Assembly (NCBI RefSeq): GCF_018327705.1
Contig: NZ_BNEM01000002.1
Span: 992,001-1,056,000 of the forward strand
From: Catellatospora sp. TT07R-123
Lineage (GTDB): Bacteria; Actinomycetota; Actinomycetes; Mycobacteriales; Micromonosporaceae
Direction: 5' to 3'
Length of the DNA: 64,000 nt
The notes beneath the pieces were generated by a model. It was not told the DNA's origin. It did not search any database and saw nothing but the letters and a program-made list of their open reading frames with translations. The translations under genes were made by a program, and so were the position numbers. Below are positions 25,263-35,011 of the stretch, in pieces; the first letter of the stretch is position 1, and each line of letters begins with the position of its first letter.

Positions 25263-25643
25263 TCAATTCCCTACCAGCTGCATAAGGAGGAGGGATGCAG
25301 CCGCAAGGCCGAACAGCACATCATAGGGCTTAGCATCCGTGCGCAGTAATTCCACCACACAGGTTACACCCGTAAATACAATGAGACCGATAAAGGGCAA
25401 AAGAATTATGTCGGCCGCGCTTCCGTGTATGCCAAGACCTAGGCAGACCAGCGCCGCAACAACGAAGGCTACGCTGAAAACGATCGTGAGTGACACCCAC
25501 GCCGAGAAGACATCCAGCTGCCGACGTTCGCGGGTCTGACGGGACCGATCCTTGCTCAAGAGCGCCGATGCCCTCCAACGCTTCAGTGGCACCGCGGCGA
25601 CACGTGCATACAGGCGAGCGATCTCAATAGTCAGGTTCATCAT
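25263..25643 (-). CDS. Small membrane protein downstream of RHS (candidate immunity protein)
   Basis: 126 aa from ATG 25643, with GGAGGG upstream; a longer frame to 25712 is possible but has no SD. A basic cytosolic N-terminus (PLKRWRASALLSKDRSRQTRERRQ) is followed by three hydrophobic segments, VSLTIVFSVAFVVAALVCLG, DIILLPFIGLIVFTGVTCVV and DVLFGLAAASLLLMQLVG. No family recognised. It is the first gene after the RHS toxin-like protein, separated by a strong hairpin (25695-25734), and is coupled to a second small membrane protein. Membrane immunity proteins accompany toxins that attack membranes, consistent with the hydrophobic RHS tip. Confidence 0.65.
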   Translation of the reverse strand: MMNLTIEIARLYARVAAVPLKRWRASALLSKDRSRQTRERRQLDVFSAWVSLTIVFSVAFVVAALVCLGLGIHGSAADIILLPFIGLIVFTGVTCVVELLRTDAKPYDVLFGLAAASLLLMQLVGN

Positions 25644-25694
25644 GGAATGAAAAGCCCTCCGAGCTATGACCCGAATTGACGCATATCTTAACAG

Positions 25695-25734
25695 TCGCGG
25701 CGGCAGGCCCACTCTCGGGGGCCCGCCGCCGCGA
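25695..25734 (-). terminator. Hairpin between the RHS gene and the membrane-protein pair
   Basis: Outer 9-bp stem (25695-25703 with 25726-25734), a 2x2 internal loop, then an inner 5-bp stem (25706-25710 with 25719-25723) around an 8-base loop, starting 9 bases after the RHS stop. It implies that the membrane proteins depend on read-through or their own promoter. Confidence 0.7.
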
Positions 25735-25742
25735 GCTGTCAG

Positions 25743-28700
25743 CTAGATAACGGAAAGCAATACCGAAGAGAAGATATTCGGCGATCGGTCGTCTCCGCCG
25801 GCGTTCGGAACCAACTGCTGAGCGAATCCGAGGGCATTGCCCACAGCTCCTACAACAAATTCGGCGGCGGCCGATTTCACCACAGTCGCTTTCGCCAATG
25901 AAGCCGCTGCCTGCTTCGCAACTGCATTGGCGTACTTCGGCGAGCCCAGGTTCTTTAGCGTTCGCGCAGTCTTTGACGCTTCCTTCGCAGCTGCCGCGAG
26001 TCCCTTTTCTGCGTGCGCAAGCTTGGCAGTTGCCCCAAGACCCACAGCGCTTAGGACAGTTCCTGCGACGTCAAAGGCGGTCTCAGTGCCGGTGGTTGTC
26101 GTCGAATACTGAATATCATTCCATACGTCGATTGCACCGTTTGCTACCGAGACGATATTCACTGCGACCGCAAGAGTTGCAGTCACGATATCAAGTCCGG
26201 GAACCGCTGCCGTTGCCGCGGCCAGCAGGTCGAGTGCCGGGGCCGCGTCGCTGATCCAATCCATACTCTGCTTCCACCAGGTATCGTCTATCTTGGCTCT
26301 TTCGGCCGCTTCGCGCTCGCGGCGCGCGCGCTCACGCTCGAGACGTTCGCGTTCGAGGCGTTCGTGTTCCTTTCGGTCGCGCTCGGCGCGGGCGGCCTGG
26401 CAGGCAGCATCACAGGGTGGTGGGACGAACTTGTCGACGACGGTAGTCGGGCCGTTGCTGTGGCCGTAGCCCTTGGCGCCGGTGTCGTCGCTGTCTTCGG
26501 TGTAGTACAGCCCGGAAGGGTCGGAGAAGCTGGTCGGGTTGTTGTTGCTGTACGCGTAGCCGTGTAGCTGCTGTGGATCCCCCGGGTCGGAGACGGGGTC
26601 GTCGGATAGGAACATGCCCAGTGCTGGGTCGTATTCGCGGGCGCCGAGGTGGGTGAGGCCGGTGTTGTCGCGGGTGCCGCCGACGAAGCCCTTGTCACCG
26701 GCCCAGGTGGCGGGTGGGGTGCCGCGGTCGGTGCCGAACGGGGTGCTGCGCCTGCGGGAGATGTTGGCGAGGTTGGTGGCGGAGATGCCGACTTCGGATG
26801 TGCCATGGTGGTCGGCGACCTGCCATGTCAGTCCCGCTGCGGTGCGGACGGCGTAGATCGTGCCGAGGTGGTTGTAGTAGCGGGTGGCCTTGGTCGGCTG
26901 CCCCGTTGTGCGGCGGACTTCCTGTCCGCCGGGCAGGTAGAGGGTGGCGCCGGTCGGGTCGTGGCTGATGAGCCGGTTTCCGTCGGCGTCGTAGATGTAG
27001 TCGGTGGTTCCGGCGCCGTCGGTGACGCTCTTGAGGTGTCCTTCCGGGTCCCAGGCCAGCTGCTGGCTGGCGGGTCCGGCCGGGTCTCGCAGAGTGGTGT
27101 TGCCGTTGGCGTCGTAGTCGAACAGGTCGGTGGTGTCGTTGCCGGTGCCCGGCCGGTCGGTGACGACCTGCTGGACGGTGTGCGGCTGAGACCCGACGGG
27201 GCCGCCCTGGGTGGGGTAGGTGTAGTCGCGGACGGTGTCACCGGCCGACTCGTGCCAGGTTTCCTGTGTGCGGCTGCCGGCCAGTCCGGCGGAGCCGGTG
27301 TAGGCGTAGGAGTGCCAGTACGGTGCCGGGCCGCCAAGACCGCTGACGGTGCGCGTCGCACCGCAGTCCCCAGACAGCGGCGTCCAGGCTTGCGTGAGTC
27401 GGCGCAGGTGGTCGTAGGTGTAGCACTGGGTGTCGGCGGTCTGCCCGAACGGGCTGTCCTTGATGCTGAGCAGGTTGCCGGTCTTGTCGTAGGTGTAGTG
27501 GTAGGAGGCGGGGACGGGTTGCCCGTCGGGCGAGACGACCACATCGGTGGTGCGGTTGGTGGCCTCGTCGATGGTGTAGGTGGCGGTCACGAGGCTGCCG
27601 AACTTGCCGAGCTTACGCTCGGTGAGCATGCCCAGCTTGTTGTAGGTGACCGCGTACACGTTGCTGGACAGGCTCGTGGTCAGCGTGGTCGGCGCACCCA
27701 CGTCGTTGTAGTTGTGCGCGATCACCTCGCTGCCGAGATCGGCGGCGGCGGGGATGCTGGTAACCGACGGCTGGCCGTCTGCCTTGTAGGAGGTGGAGTA
27801 GGTGTACTCACATGGCGTCAGGGTGCCCGACGCGCACAGCGTGCCCTCGCCCGACGGGACGACGAGCTTGCTGGAGGTGACCCGGCCGGCGATGTCGTAG
27901 CCGGTGACCTCATTGGTGTAGGCGTTGGCCGACCCCGCCGGTTCGAGGCGGGTGGAACGGGTCAGCCTGCCGATTCCGTTGGTGAGGGTGTCGTACTCCC
28001 ACGTGGTGCGGATGTTGCCGCCCTGGGTCACGCTGGTCTTGCGGCCGAGCGCGTCGTAGGCGTAGCCGAGCGTGATCCCCGTGGCATCGGTGACACTCTC
28101 GACCTGGCTGAGGTCGTTGTATTCGGTGTGGACGTGGCCGGTGTCGGGGTCGTAGACGTCGGTCTGGTGGCCCCGCTGGTCGTAGTCGTAGTTCCAGGTG
28201 TTGCCGGCCGGGTCGGTGACGGTGTCGAGTTCGCCCCGGTCAGTGTAGGTGTAGTTGGTGGCGTCGAACGTGGTCGGATCGTCGCTGCCCGCGAACGCCC
28301 GGTCGTGGTACTGGCGCAGCTGGGTGGTGCGGCCGTCGGCGTCGAGGATGGTGGTGGTTGCGGTGCCGCCGTCGGGAGGGATGGTGGTGGTCCGGTCCCC
28401 GAACAGCTGGACCTGGGATCGCCATTGCTCGACCCCGTACGAGGACAGGGCCTCGGCGGTCTTGCGGCCGACGCTGTCGTAGAAGAAGTCACTTACCGAC
28501 GGAATCGACGGTTTGGTGAGACCGGTGTAGAGCGCGGTACTGGGTGCGGCATTGGAGGCGTCGTAGTAGCCGGCCGCGGTCCAGGCGGTCAGGCCTCGGG
28601 AGTCGTAGATGGTATCGGTGAGGCCTCTGCCCCCGCCGGGTGCCTGAGTCTGGGTCTGCCGCTGCCGCAGCCAGCCGTCGAACAGGGTGATCTGTGTGGC

Positions 28701-31700
28701 GTATCCGCTACCGGTGGGCAGCAGCATCTTGGTCGTTACCGCGGTGGGGGCGTTGTTGCGCAGCAGGTACACGTACTCCAGGTTGGGTGTCTGGGGATAG
28801 GTGCCCTTGTCGCGGCCGGGCTGCCATACCTTCAGGAGCCTGCCCAGTCCGTCGTAGTCCAGTGCCGTGACGGCGCCGTTGGCATCGATGATGGTCGCCG
28901 GAAGCCCCCATGCGGGTGCGGAGGTGGTGCTGCTGGTCTGGTTCTTGGCGTTGGTGACGCTGACGCCGGTCACCGGGCCGGCCAGCATCGGGGTGTAGGT
29001 GGTGCTGGTCTTATAGCCAGCTGCGTCGAAGCTGTCTCGCGGCCGTCCGTTGGCGTCATAGGTGGTCTTCGCGGTCAGCACCGTGACCGGGTTGGTGCCG
29101 TTCCAAGAGTCGACCTCCTCGACCTTGGCGACGTCACCGAGCACCGGCAGGTCGGTGTTCCAGTCGTTGGCCACGTCGTCGTAGGTGGTGCGCACGTCGG
29201 ACAGGACGTCTGCCGGAACGGACGGGGTCGCCGCGCAGGCGACGCCGACGGTTTGCATTCGCTTGACCTGGTCCAGCATCCAGTTTCCGCTGTTGCGGGC
29301 GTACCAGGTGCGGGTGCAGGTCTCGTCGCCGCTGGCGGCCTCGTCGCCGAAGTCGTCGACCGTCTCGGGCAGGCCGTCGGTGTTGTAACCCGTGGTCTGC
29401 TTGGTCCAGCGGTAGGTGCCGTTGAGCAGGCGGGTGCGTTCGCGGCGGGTCTGCGGCTGGACCATCCACGCCTTCAGCGACCCAGAAGTCGCGGTGGGGC
29501 CGTTTACCCACATGTCGGTGATGGTGCTGGACACGACGAGGCTGGAGGCGGAGTCGAGTTTCGTCTCCTCGCGGACCTGCCCGTTCAGTTCGTCGCGGTC
29601 GTCGACCTGGACGCCCTGCGAGTCAGTGATCTTCACGGTACGGGTGCCGCCGCCGGACAGCTTGTCGCCGTCCATGCCGCGGTAGTACAGGTAGTCGTCG
29701 ACCAGGCGCGGGTCGGTGCCCTTGCCCTTGCTGATCTGGACGTGGCTGTAGCCGCGGAACTGCCCCCAGGTGCGCTCCTCGGGCTTGACCAGTTCGCTGT
29801 CGTCGTAGTGCCAGGCGGGGGTGTCGAGGTAGAAGTACTCCGTCTGCATGTCCGCCGACGCACCGGTCTGGTCGTGCTCGTCCAGGCGGGTCACGACGTA
29901 CTTGTGGAACCAGTCGACGGTCGCGTTGACGCCGTCCGGGGCGTACATCTGGGGGTAGCAGCGCTTGGTGTTCGTGTCGGGGGTGGGCAGGGCGGTGCGG
30001 GTGCACTCCTTCGCGGAGTACGTGATCCCGATCTGGGTCCCCGACTCGGTGGTGATGGACTGGATCCGGAACCGGAACAGGTTGGTACGCCCGTCGGTGG
30101 GTCCGTCGACCCGGTTGGCCAGCGGATCGGCCCCGGGGTTGAACGTGATCGGAGGGTCGGACGCCTCAGCCCCGCCGGCGGTGGTGACCTTGCCGGTGTG
30201 GTCGATCGAGCGCAGCCACATCGGGGTGCCCTCGCTGACCCCGGCGTTGAGGAAGTCCTGGTGCAGGTCCCACCATTCGACGTCGTTGAACGCCGTGCCG
30301 GAGCCGGAGTAGACCTGGGTGCTCACCCGGGTCAGCCGCTGACTGGTCCAGTAGGTGGGTGACAGCGCGTTGGTGCAGGGCGCCGCCTTGCAGTACTGGT
30401 CCCACGGGGTGTCGGGCCAGTTCGCGGCCACCGGGTCACCGCTGGAGTAGCAGGACGTGACGCAGCGGTCGTTGACCGCGAACAGCACTCGCGCACCGGG
30501 CTGGGTCGTCGCCGGGGCGTCGTTGCGGGAGGCGTACTCGATCTTGGTCAGGTAGCCGCCGCGGTCGTAGGTGGTGCGCTTGGCCGGGTCGCTCTCGCGC
30601 CCGTACGCACCGGTCTCCTTGCCGTAGAACAGCGTCATCGTGTTGCCGTGCGGATCGACGACGTAGTCCAGGTTCCACCGCCACGCCTGCGTGCGGCGGG
30701 ACGCGGCGAAGTTGCCGGCGGTGTAGCCGGGCTCGCCGACGTGGTTGCCGTACACCTGGGTCAGCCACGCCGAGTTGGTCGCCTCCGACGCGGTCGCCCC
30801 GCCCACACCGTGGTTGCGGCCGAAGAAGTACTGGGTGCCGTCGACCGTGGTGACCTTCCAGTACTCGCCGTCGGCGTCGCCGTTGCCGAAACCGGTGTTG
30901 GTCAGCAGCTCGATCAGCGACCCGTCGTCGGACTTGCCGCGCCACTTGCCGCCGCCCGCGTCGACCAGCTCGGTCGACCGGCCGTTGAGCGACATCGTGC
31001 CGTTCGACTTCCACCAGCACTGGTCACCGGTCGGGTTGGTCTTGTTGTTCGGGTCGCTGCCGCCGACCTGACCGGTGTCGGAAGCGCAGGACTTGTAGGT
31101 GCGCTCGATGTAGCCGGTCCACATGTCCCAGCCGTCACCGATCCACGAACCCTGCGTGTTCGTCGTGGACGTGCGCCCGTCGATGGCCTGCGAGCTGTAC
31201 GACAGCGACAGCGACGGCTGCGGGCCGCCGACGCCCGGCACCATGCGGAACGGGTACGACCACGAGAACGCACCGGTCTGCGCGGAGACCTGCCACGTCG
31301 AGGCAGGTGACAGGCTGGTGGCGTTGTAGCTGCCGTTGTTGCCCGACGGACCGGCGGTCAGGGCCAGCACCGTGAATCCGCCGTCGGCCGCCAGCGGCGT
31401 CACCGCGGTCACCGTCTGGGAACCTGCGTCGTTCGTCGACGCCAGCGGGTTCGACGTCGCGCACTGCGACGCCTTCGGCGTCGTGAGGGCACACGCGGGC
31501 AGCTGCACCAGCCGCAGTCGCGTCGCCCAATCGGCACCGTAGGCCTTCGCGAAACCCGAGTAGTCGACGGCCACGGTCACCGCGCCCGACCGGCGGACCG
31601 AGTCGGCGCGCGCGACATCCACGATCACGCCGTCGATGCCGGCGGCCTCGGCGTCGGCACGGCCGTGCACCCGCACCGACGCCGACGTCACGGTGTCTCC

Positions 31701-32114
31701 GGCCGGAGCGAAGCCGCGCTGCACATCCGACCCCGCCTGGGCAGGTGCGGGCGCCACCCGCACCACTCCACCGGTAGTCGAGGCGGCAGCGCCACTTGCC
31801 GACACCCCGCGCTCGGTACGGATGCCCGCCGGAACCCCGGCGAGCGACACCTTCGACTGGCCGGCGGCCGGCCAGGACACGGTCGCGGGCTGCGACACCA
31901 CCCGGTGCCCGGCCGAGAACACCGGCCGCACATCCGGCTTGACCTGCCTCGTCGGCACCCGTGCCGCCTCGGGCGCCACGGGCGCCACCTGGGCGGGTCC
32001 GGCCGACTGTGCCTGGGCGGGCACTTGCAGCCCGCCCACCAGCACCGTCGCGGCCAGCACCGGTAGCAGCACCCGCCGCATCAGCGGCACTGTTCTTGCA
32101 CGTACAGCTCGCAT
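25743..32114 (-). CDS. Secreted RHS/YD-repeat protein with variable C-terminal tip (polymorphic-toxin-like)
   Basis: 2123 aa from ATG 32114 (SD GGGGAGGAAACG); an upstream frame start at 32171 is inside the LamG gene end and lacks an SD. The signal peptide is MRAVRARTVPLMRRVLLPVLAATVLVGGLQVPAQAQ. A SpvB/TcdB-like N-terminal region with WIGDGWDMWTGYIERTY leads into YD repeats and then the RHS-associated core (GLTHLGAREYDPALGMFLSDDP...GYAYSNNNPTSFSDPSGL). After DPSGL (base about 26508) comes a roughly 255-residue tip: an Arg/Glu coiled coil, then hydrophobic helices (ALDLLAAATAAVPGLDIVT, GTVLSAVGLGATAK, EFVVGAVGNALGF). No nuclease or deaminase motif is visible; a membrane-active toxin is possible. 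The tip has lower GC. It lies 53 bases after the LamG gene. Confidence 0.9.
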   Translation of the reverse strand: MRAVRARTVPLMRRVLLPVLAATVLVGGLQVPAQAQSAGPAQVAPVAPEAARVPTRQVKPDVRPVFSAGHRVVSQPATVSWPAAGQSKVSLAGVPAGIRTERGVSASGAAASTTGGVVRVAPAPAQAGSDVQRGFAPAGDTVTSASVRVHGRADAEAAGIDGVIVDVARADSVRRSGAVTVAVDYSGFAKAYGADWATRLRLVQLPACALTTPKASQCATSNPLASTNDAGSQTVTAVTPLAADGGFTVLALTAGPSGNNGSYNATSLSPASTWQVSAQTGAFSWSYPFRMVPGVGGPQPSLSLSYSSQAIDGRTSTTNTQGSWIGDGWDMWTGYIERTYKSCASDTGQVGGSDPNNKTNPTGDQCWWKSNGTMSLNGRSTELVDAGGGKWRGKSDDGSLIELLTNTGFGNGDADGEYWKVTTVDGTQYFFGRNHGVGGATASEATNSAWLTQVYGNHVGEPGYTAGNFAASRRTQAWRWNLDYVVDPHGNTMTLFYGKETGAYGRESDPAKRTTYDRGGYLTKIEYASRNDAPATTQPGARVLFAVNDRCVTSCYSSGDPVAANWPDTPWDQYCKAAPCTNALSPTYWTSQRLTRVSTQVYSGSGTAFNDVEWWDLHQDFLNAGVSEGTPMWLRSIDHTGKVTTAGGAEASDPPITFNPGADPLANRVDGPTDGRTNLFRFRIQSITTESGTQIGITYSAKECTRTALPTPDTNTKRCYPQMYAPDGVNATVDWFHKYVVTRLDEHDQTGASADMQTEYFYLDTPAWHYDDSELVKPEERTWGQFRGYSHVQISKGKGTDPRLVDDYLYYRGMDGDKLSGGGTRTVKITDSQGVQVDDRDELNGQVREETKLDSASSLVVSSTITDMWVNGPTATSGSLKAWMVQPQTRRERTRLLNGTYRWTKQTTGYNTDGLPETVDDFGDEAASGDETCTRTWYARNSGNWMLDQVKRMQTVGVACAATPSVPADVLSDVRTTYDDVANDWNTDLPVLGDVAKVEEVDSWNGTNPVTVLTAKTTYDANGRPRDSFDAAGYKTSTTYTPMLAGPVTGVSVTNAKNQTSSTTSAPAWGLPATIIDANGAVTALDYDGLGRLLKVWQPGRDKGTYPQTPNLEYVYLLRNNAPTAVTTKMLLPTGSGYATQITLFDGWLRQRQTQTQAPGGGRGLTDTIYDSRGLTAWTAAGYYDASNAAPSTALYTGLTKPSIPSVSDFFYDSVGRKTAEALSSYGVEQWRSQVQLFGDRTTTIPPDGGTATTTILDADGRTTQLRQYHDRAFAGSDDPTTFDATNYTYTDRGELDTVTDPAGNTWNYDYDQRGHQTDVYDPDTGHVHTEYNDLSQVESVTDATGITLGYAYDALGRKTSVTQGGNIRTTWEYDTLTNGIGRLTRSTRLEPAGSANAYTNEVTGYDIAGRVTSSKLVVPSGEGTLCASGTLTPCEYTYSTSYKADGQPSVTSIPAAADLGSEVIAHNYNDVGAPTTLTTSLSSNVYAVTYNKLGMLTERKLGKFGSLVTATYTIDEATNRTTDVVVSPDGQPVPASYHYTYDKTGNLLSIKDSPFGQTADTQCYTYDHLRRLTQAWTPLSGDCGATRTVSGLGGPAPYWHSYAYTGSAGLAGSRTQETWHESAGDTVRDYTYPTQGGPVGSQPHTVQQVVTDRPGTGNDTTDLFDYDANGNTTLRDPAGPASQQLAWDPEGHLKSVTDGAGTTDYIYDADGNRLISHDPTGATLYLPGGQEVRRTTGQPTKATRYYNHLGTIYAVRTAAGLTWQVADHHGTSEVGISATNLANISRRRSTPFGTDRGTPPATWAGDKGFVGGTRDNTGLTHLGAREYDPALGMFLSDDPVSDPGDPQQLHGYAYSNNNPTSFSDPSGLYYTEDSDDTGAKGYGHSNGPTTVVDKFVPPPCDAACQAARAERDRKEHERLERERLERERARREREAAERAKIDDTWWKQSMDWISDAAPALDLLAAATAAVPGLDIVTATLAVAVNIVSVANGAIDVWNDIQYSTTTTGTETAFDVAGTVLSAVGLGATAKLAHAEKGLAAAAKEASKTARTLKNLGSPKYANAVAKQAAASLAKATVVKSAAAEFVVGAVGNALGFAQQLVPNAGGDDRSPNIFSSVLLSVI

Positions 32115-32167
32115 CGTTTCCTCCCCGTCATCGATGGCGACTGCATGTTCACTGGCTGTCCACGCCC

Positions 32168-35011
32168 TCACAGGAAGGCGTCCGTCAGGTAGAAGCTCTG
32201 CACGTCCTCTGCGGTCAGCGCGCGCTGGTGCACGCGCACGGTGTCGATCTGACCGATCCAGTAGCCGGTGGCGGTCGAGTCGACCAGGCCACGGCCGATC
32301 GTCAACTTGCCCGACGGCGGGGTGACCCAGGGCACCGCCGCGTACGCGGACGCGGTCGACATTCCGAAGGGGTCGCCGCCATCGACGTAGATCGTCATGG
32401 TGTTGTCGGACATGTTGCCGGTGCTGCCGGCGTCAGCGTCGAAGACGCCGGTCAGGTACACCCACTGGCCGGTGGCCACCGTCCAGTTCGCGCACACGGA
32501 CTGGGTGGCCGCGCTGTTGACGTCGGCCGCGGACACCGTGAAGCACCAGCCGCCGCTGCCGCCGTTGGCCGCCGTGGAGTAGCCCAGCCGGAACATCGCC
32601 TGGTGGGCGCCGATCTGTGCCACGGCCACCCGGTCAGCGCTCGTATTGGTCAGCTTCACCCAGGCCGACACCGAGAAGTCGCGGCCGACCTGCTGGCCGA
32701 CGTCGGGACCGGTCATCAGGACCGGCACCGCAGTGGTGATCGCGCCGGTCCCGCTGAACTGCGCGGCGTTGTCCACCTTGCCCGCCGCCCAGGTCACGTT
32801 GGCGGCGGTCGCCGGATAGCTGCCGATGGAATCGGCAACAGTGGTGCCGGTGGTCTCGTTCATCATCCAGACCGCGGCGTCGGGTGCGGGCGAGGCGACG
32901 AGGAACCGGTACGCCTTGTCGGCGGACTTGCGGCCCGCGACGTCCACCGCCTTCACCCACAGCGTGCGGACCCCGTCGTAGGTCGGCGTCACCGAGATCG
33001 TGGCCGAGTAGTTCGTCAGCTGGTTCACCGTCGTCACCGTGCCCGACTCGAAGTGCCATTCGTAGGCGACGACGTCGGTCTCACCGTTGGCCGGGCTCAG
33101 CTTGAGACTTCCCGCGACACCGACCCCGCCGGAGCTGACGCCCGATCCGTTGTCCTCGAAGTACAGCGAAGGACTGACCGGCGTGATCGCCGGAGTCGAC
33201 GGCGAGTTCAGATCGGTGGTGAACCCGAACCACGGTGTGAACGAGCCGCATATGTATGCGTCACACGCCTGGACCCGCCACTGGTAGACCCCGGTCGGCA
33301 ACGCTGGCGAGACCTGCCAGGACGCAGGTGCCGCCGACCCCGACAGGTAGCCGGTCACCTGGCCCGAGCGCTGCGTCACCCCGGCCAGGTCGGCGACCAC
33401 GAACGACACCGTCAACGTGCCCCCGTCCGGGTCGGACGCCAGCGCCTTCAACGTCGGGTTGCCCACCGCGACGTACGCGCCGCTGGCACACGGCGCCGGG
33501 CAGTCGGTCATCGTGGCGGAGGTGGGCGTGTTCGGGGCCCTGTTGTAGGTCGCCTCCAACGTCGCCGTGCCGATGCCGAACTTCTTCCACTGGTTCTCGT
33601 CAGTCTCGTTCGGCGCCTTCAGCCCGACGTTGAACGTGCCCCAGCCGCCGTCCAGCGTCGACTGGATCATCGACCTCATCGCCGAGGTGGACCATTCCAG
33701 GTATTCCGAGTTCTGTGCCGAGCAGGAGTCGTTGGCGCTGCCGGACCTGCTGCCGTAGTTGCTGATCCAGCCGGCCTTGGAGCTGTTCCAGGTGACCCCG
33801 GTGTTCAGGAAGTAGTTGATGCGCCATAGTTCCACCGGCGTGTCGGCGCACGCCCCGGAGTGATCGAGCCTGATCGTGAACGACGGGTTGGACACCAGCG
33901 TCGAGGCTGCCATCCCGGTGAGGGTGAACGTCATCAGCGACCGCCACACACTCGTCTCGCCCCACGCGCGACCGGCCCGGATGTAGTCCCGCGGCCAGTT
34001 GTTGGTCGTCTGGTACGCGGTGTCCGGGGCCGTCTTCTCCACCGTCGCCCAGCGGGCGTAGCCGGAGGAGAAGCTGGGGTCGATCATGACCGGGAACGTC
34101 GTGTCCGCCGCCTTGAGCATGCCGGCGTCGGGCACCACGGCGAGCCGGCCCTGGGACAGTTGCGCGGGGATGCCGATCACCGAGGCCGGCGCCTCATCGA
34201 GGGTCTCGCCTTCCGGCAGGCCGAGCATCCTGGCCTGAGCCGGGTTCGGCTGTGCCGGTGAATCCCACATCGTGGCCGGAGGCGCCATGAACACCACCCG
34301 CCCGGTGGAGTCGACCGCGCGGAGCTCGCCGGTCGAGGCGGTGCGAAGGTCGACGCCGTCGGCCCGGACACCCCACGTCAGACGCGCGAGGGACGGATTC
34401 GCCGCCGCCTTGCGGGTCTTCACCACGAGCACCTGGGAAAACGACTGCACCTCGACCGTGATCCGGAGATCCACCCCGGGGATGACCTCCGGATACGTGG
34501 CGACATTGCCGTCCAGCACGGGAGCGGGCAGCGGCTTCGGCCACGACAGGCTCAGGCTCGCCGCGCCGTCGCGCATGACCACCGCATCGCCGGTGCCGCC
34601 CGCCGACAGCGACACGTCGAGCAGCGTCGCCGCCGGCACGACCCGGTCTCCCACCACGGCCAGGCTGCGGTCGATCGGCACCCATCCCCGCGCCTTGCGG
34701 ACTCGCTGCGGGTCCGTCGACGCACTGAAGGTAAAAGTGCCGTCAGGATTGGCGACGTGGGTCGCGTATTCGTCCACCATGTCCGACACCAGCACGTGAT
34801 TGCCGCATCGCTTCGCAATGTCGGATGCGACCGCAGCGGACTCGGCGGAGTCTTGGCAGGACATTGCGGCATCTGCCGTCTGTGGTGCGCTGACCACGGC
34901 CATCCCGGCCGCTACCAGCGCCGCCGCTACGATTCCGGCCGTCCTGCGCGCCCATCGCGCCGCGGACTGTCCTGTCATCAAACGTCTTGAGGGCATAGCT
35001 GCGCCAGCCAT
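32168..35011 (-). CDS. Secreted LamG-domain protein, operon partner of RHS
   Basis: 947 aa. Signal peptide at residues 13-48 (ending SAPQTADA). The N-terminal half has segments typical of actinomycete RHS-associated proteins: DGTFTFSASTDPQRVRKARGWVPID, LARLTWGVRADGVDLR and FPVMIDPSFSSGYARWATVEK, followed by a DNRLRE/beta-sandwich region. Two fibronectin-like segments follow, and the C-terminal ~210 residues form a LamG-like jellyroll (AVWMMNETTGTTVADSIG to IGQIDTVRVHQRALTAEDV). ATG at 35011 has a strong SD (GGGAGGAG). It is first in the operon with the RHS gene, and such pairs recur in actinomycetes. The LamG part may bind glycans or help export and presentation of the RHS shell (inference). 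Confidence 0.88.
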   Translation of the reverse strand: MAGAAMPSRRLMTGQSAARWARRTAGIVAAALVAAGMAVVSAPQTADAAMSCQDSAESAAVASDIAKRCGNHVLVSDMVDEYATHVANPDGTFTFSASTDPQRVRKARGWVPIDRSLAVVGDRVVPAATLLDVSLSAGGTGDAVVMRDGAASLSLSWPKPLPAPVLDGNVATYPEVIPGVDLRITVEVQSFSQVLVVKTRKAAANPSLARLTWGVRADGVDLRTASTGELRAVDSTGRVVFMAPPATMWDSPAQPNPAQARMLGLPEGETLDEAPASVIGIPAQLSQGRLAVVPDAGMLKAADTTFPVMIDPSFSSGYARWATVEKTAPDTAYQTTNNWPRDYIRAGRAWGETSVWRSLMTFTLTGMAASTLVSNPSFTIRLDHSGACADTPVELWRINYFLNTGVTWNSSKAGWISNYGSRSGSANDSCSAQNSEYLEWSTSAMRSMIQSTLDGGWGTFNVGLKAPNETDENQWKKFGIGTATLEATYNRAPNTPTSATMTDCPAPCASGAYVAVGNPTLKALASDPDGGTLTVSFVVADLAGVTQRSGQVTGYLSGSAAPASWQVSPALPTGVYQWRVQACDAYICGSFTPWFGFTTDLNSPSTPAITPVSPSLYFEDNGSGVSSGGVGVAGSLKLSPANGETDVVAYEWHFESGTVTTVNQLTNYSATISVTPTYDGVRTLWVKAVDVAGRKSADKAYRFLVASPAPDAAVWMMNETTGTTVADSIGSYPATAANVTWAAGKVDNAAQFSGTGAITTAVPVLMTGPDVGQQVGRDFSVSAWVKLTNTSADRVAVAQIGAHQAMFRLGYSTAANGGSGGWCFTVSAADVNSAATQSVCANWTVATGQWVYLTGVFDADAGSTGNMSDNTMTIYVDGGDPFGMSTASAYAAVPWVTPPSGKLTIGRGLVDSTATGYWIGQIDTVRVHQRALTAEDVQSFYLTDAFL

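Noticed and set aside
26340..26400. Repetitive GAG/CGC stretch suggesting a simple repeat
   Set aside because: Encodes the Arg/Glu coiled coil of the RHS tip in frame.
26649..30362. 1237-aa open frame on the plus strand opposite the RHS gene
   Set aside because: It is a Val/Gly-rich frame produced by high-GC antisense composition; the minus strand has clear RHS motifs, a signal peptide and an SD.
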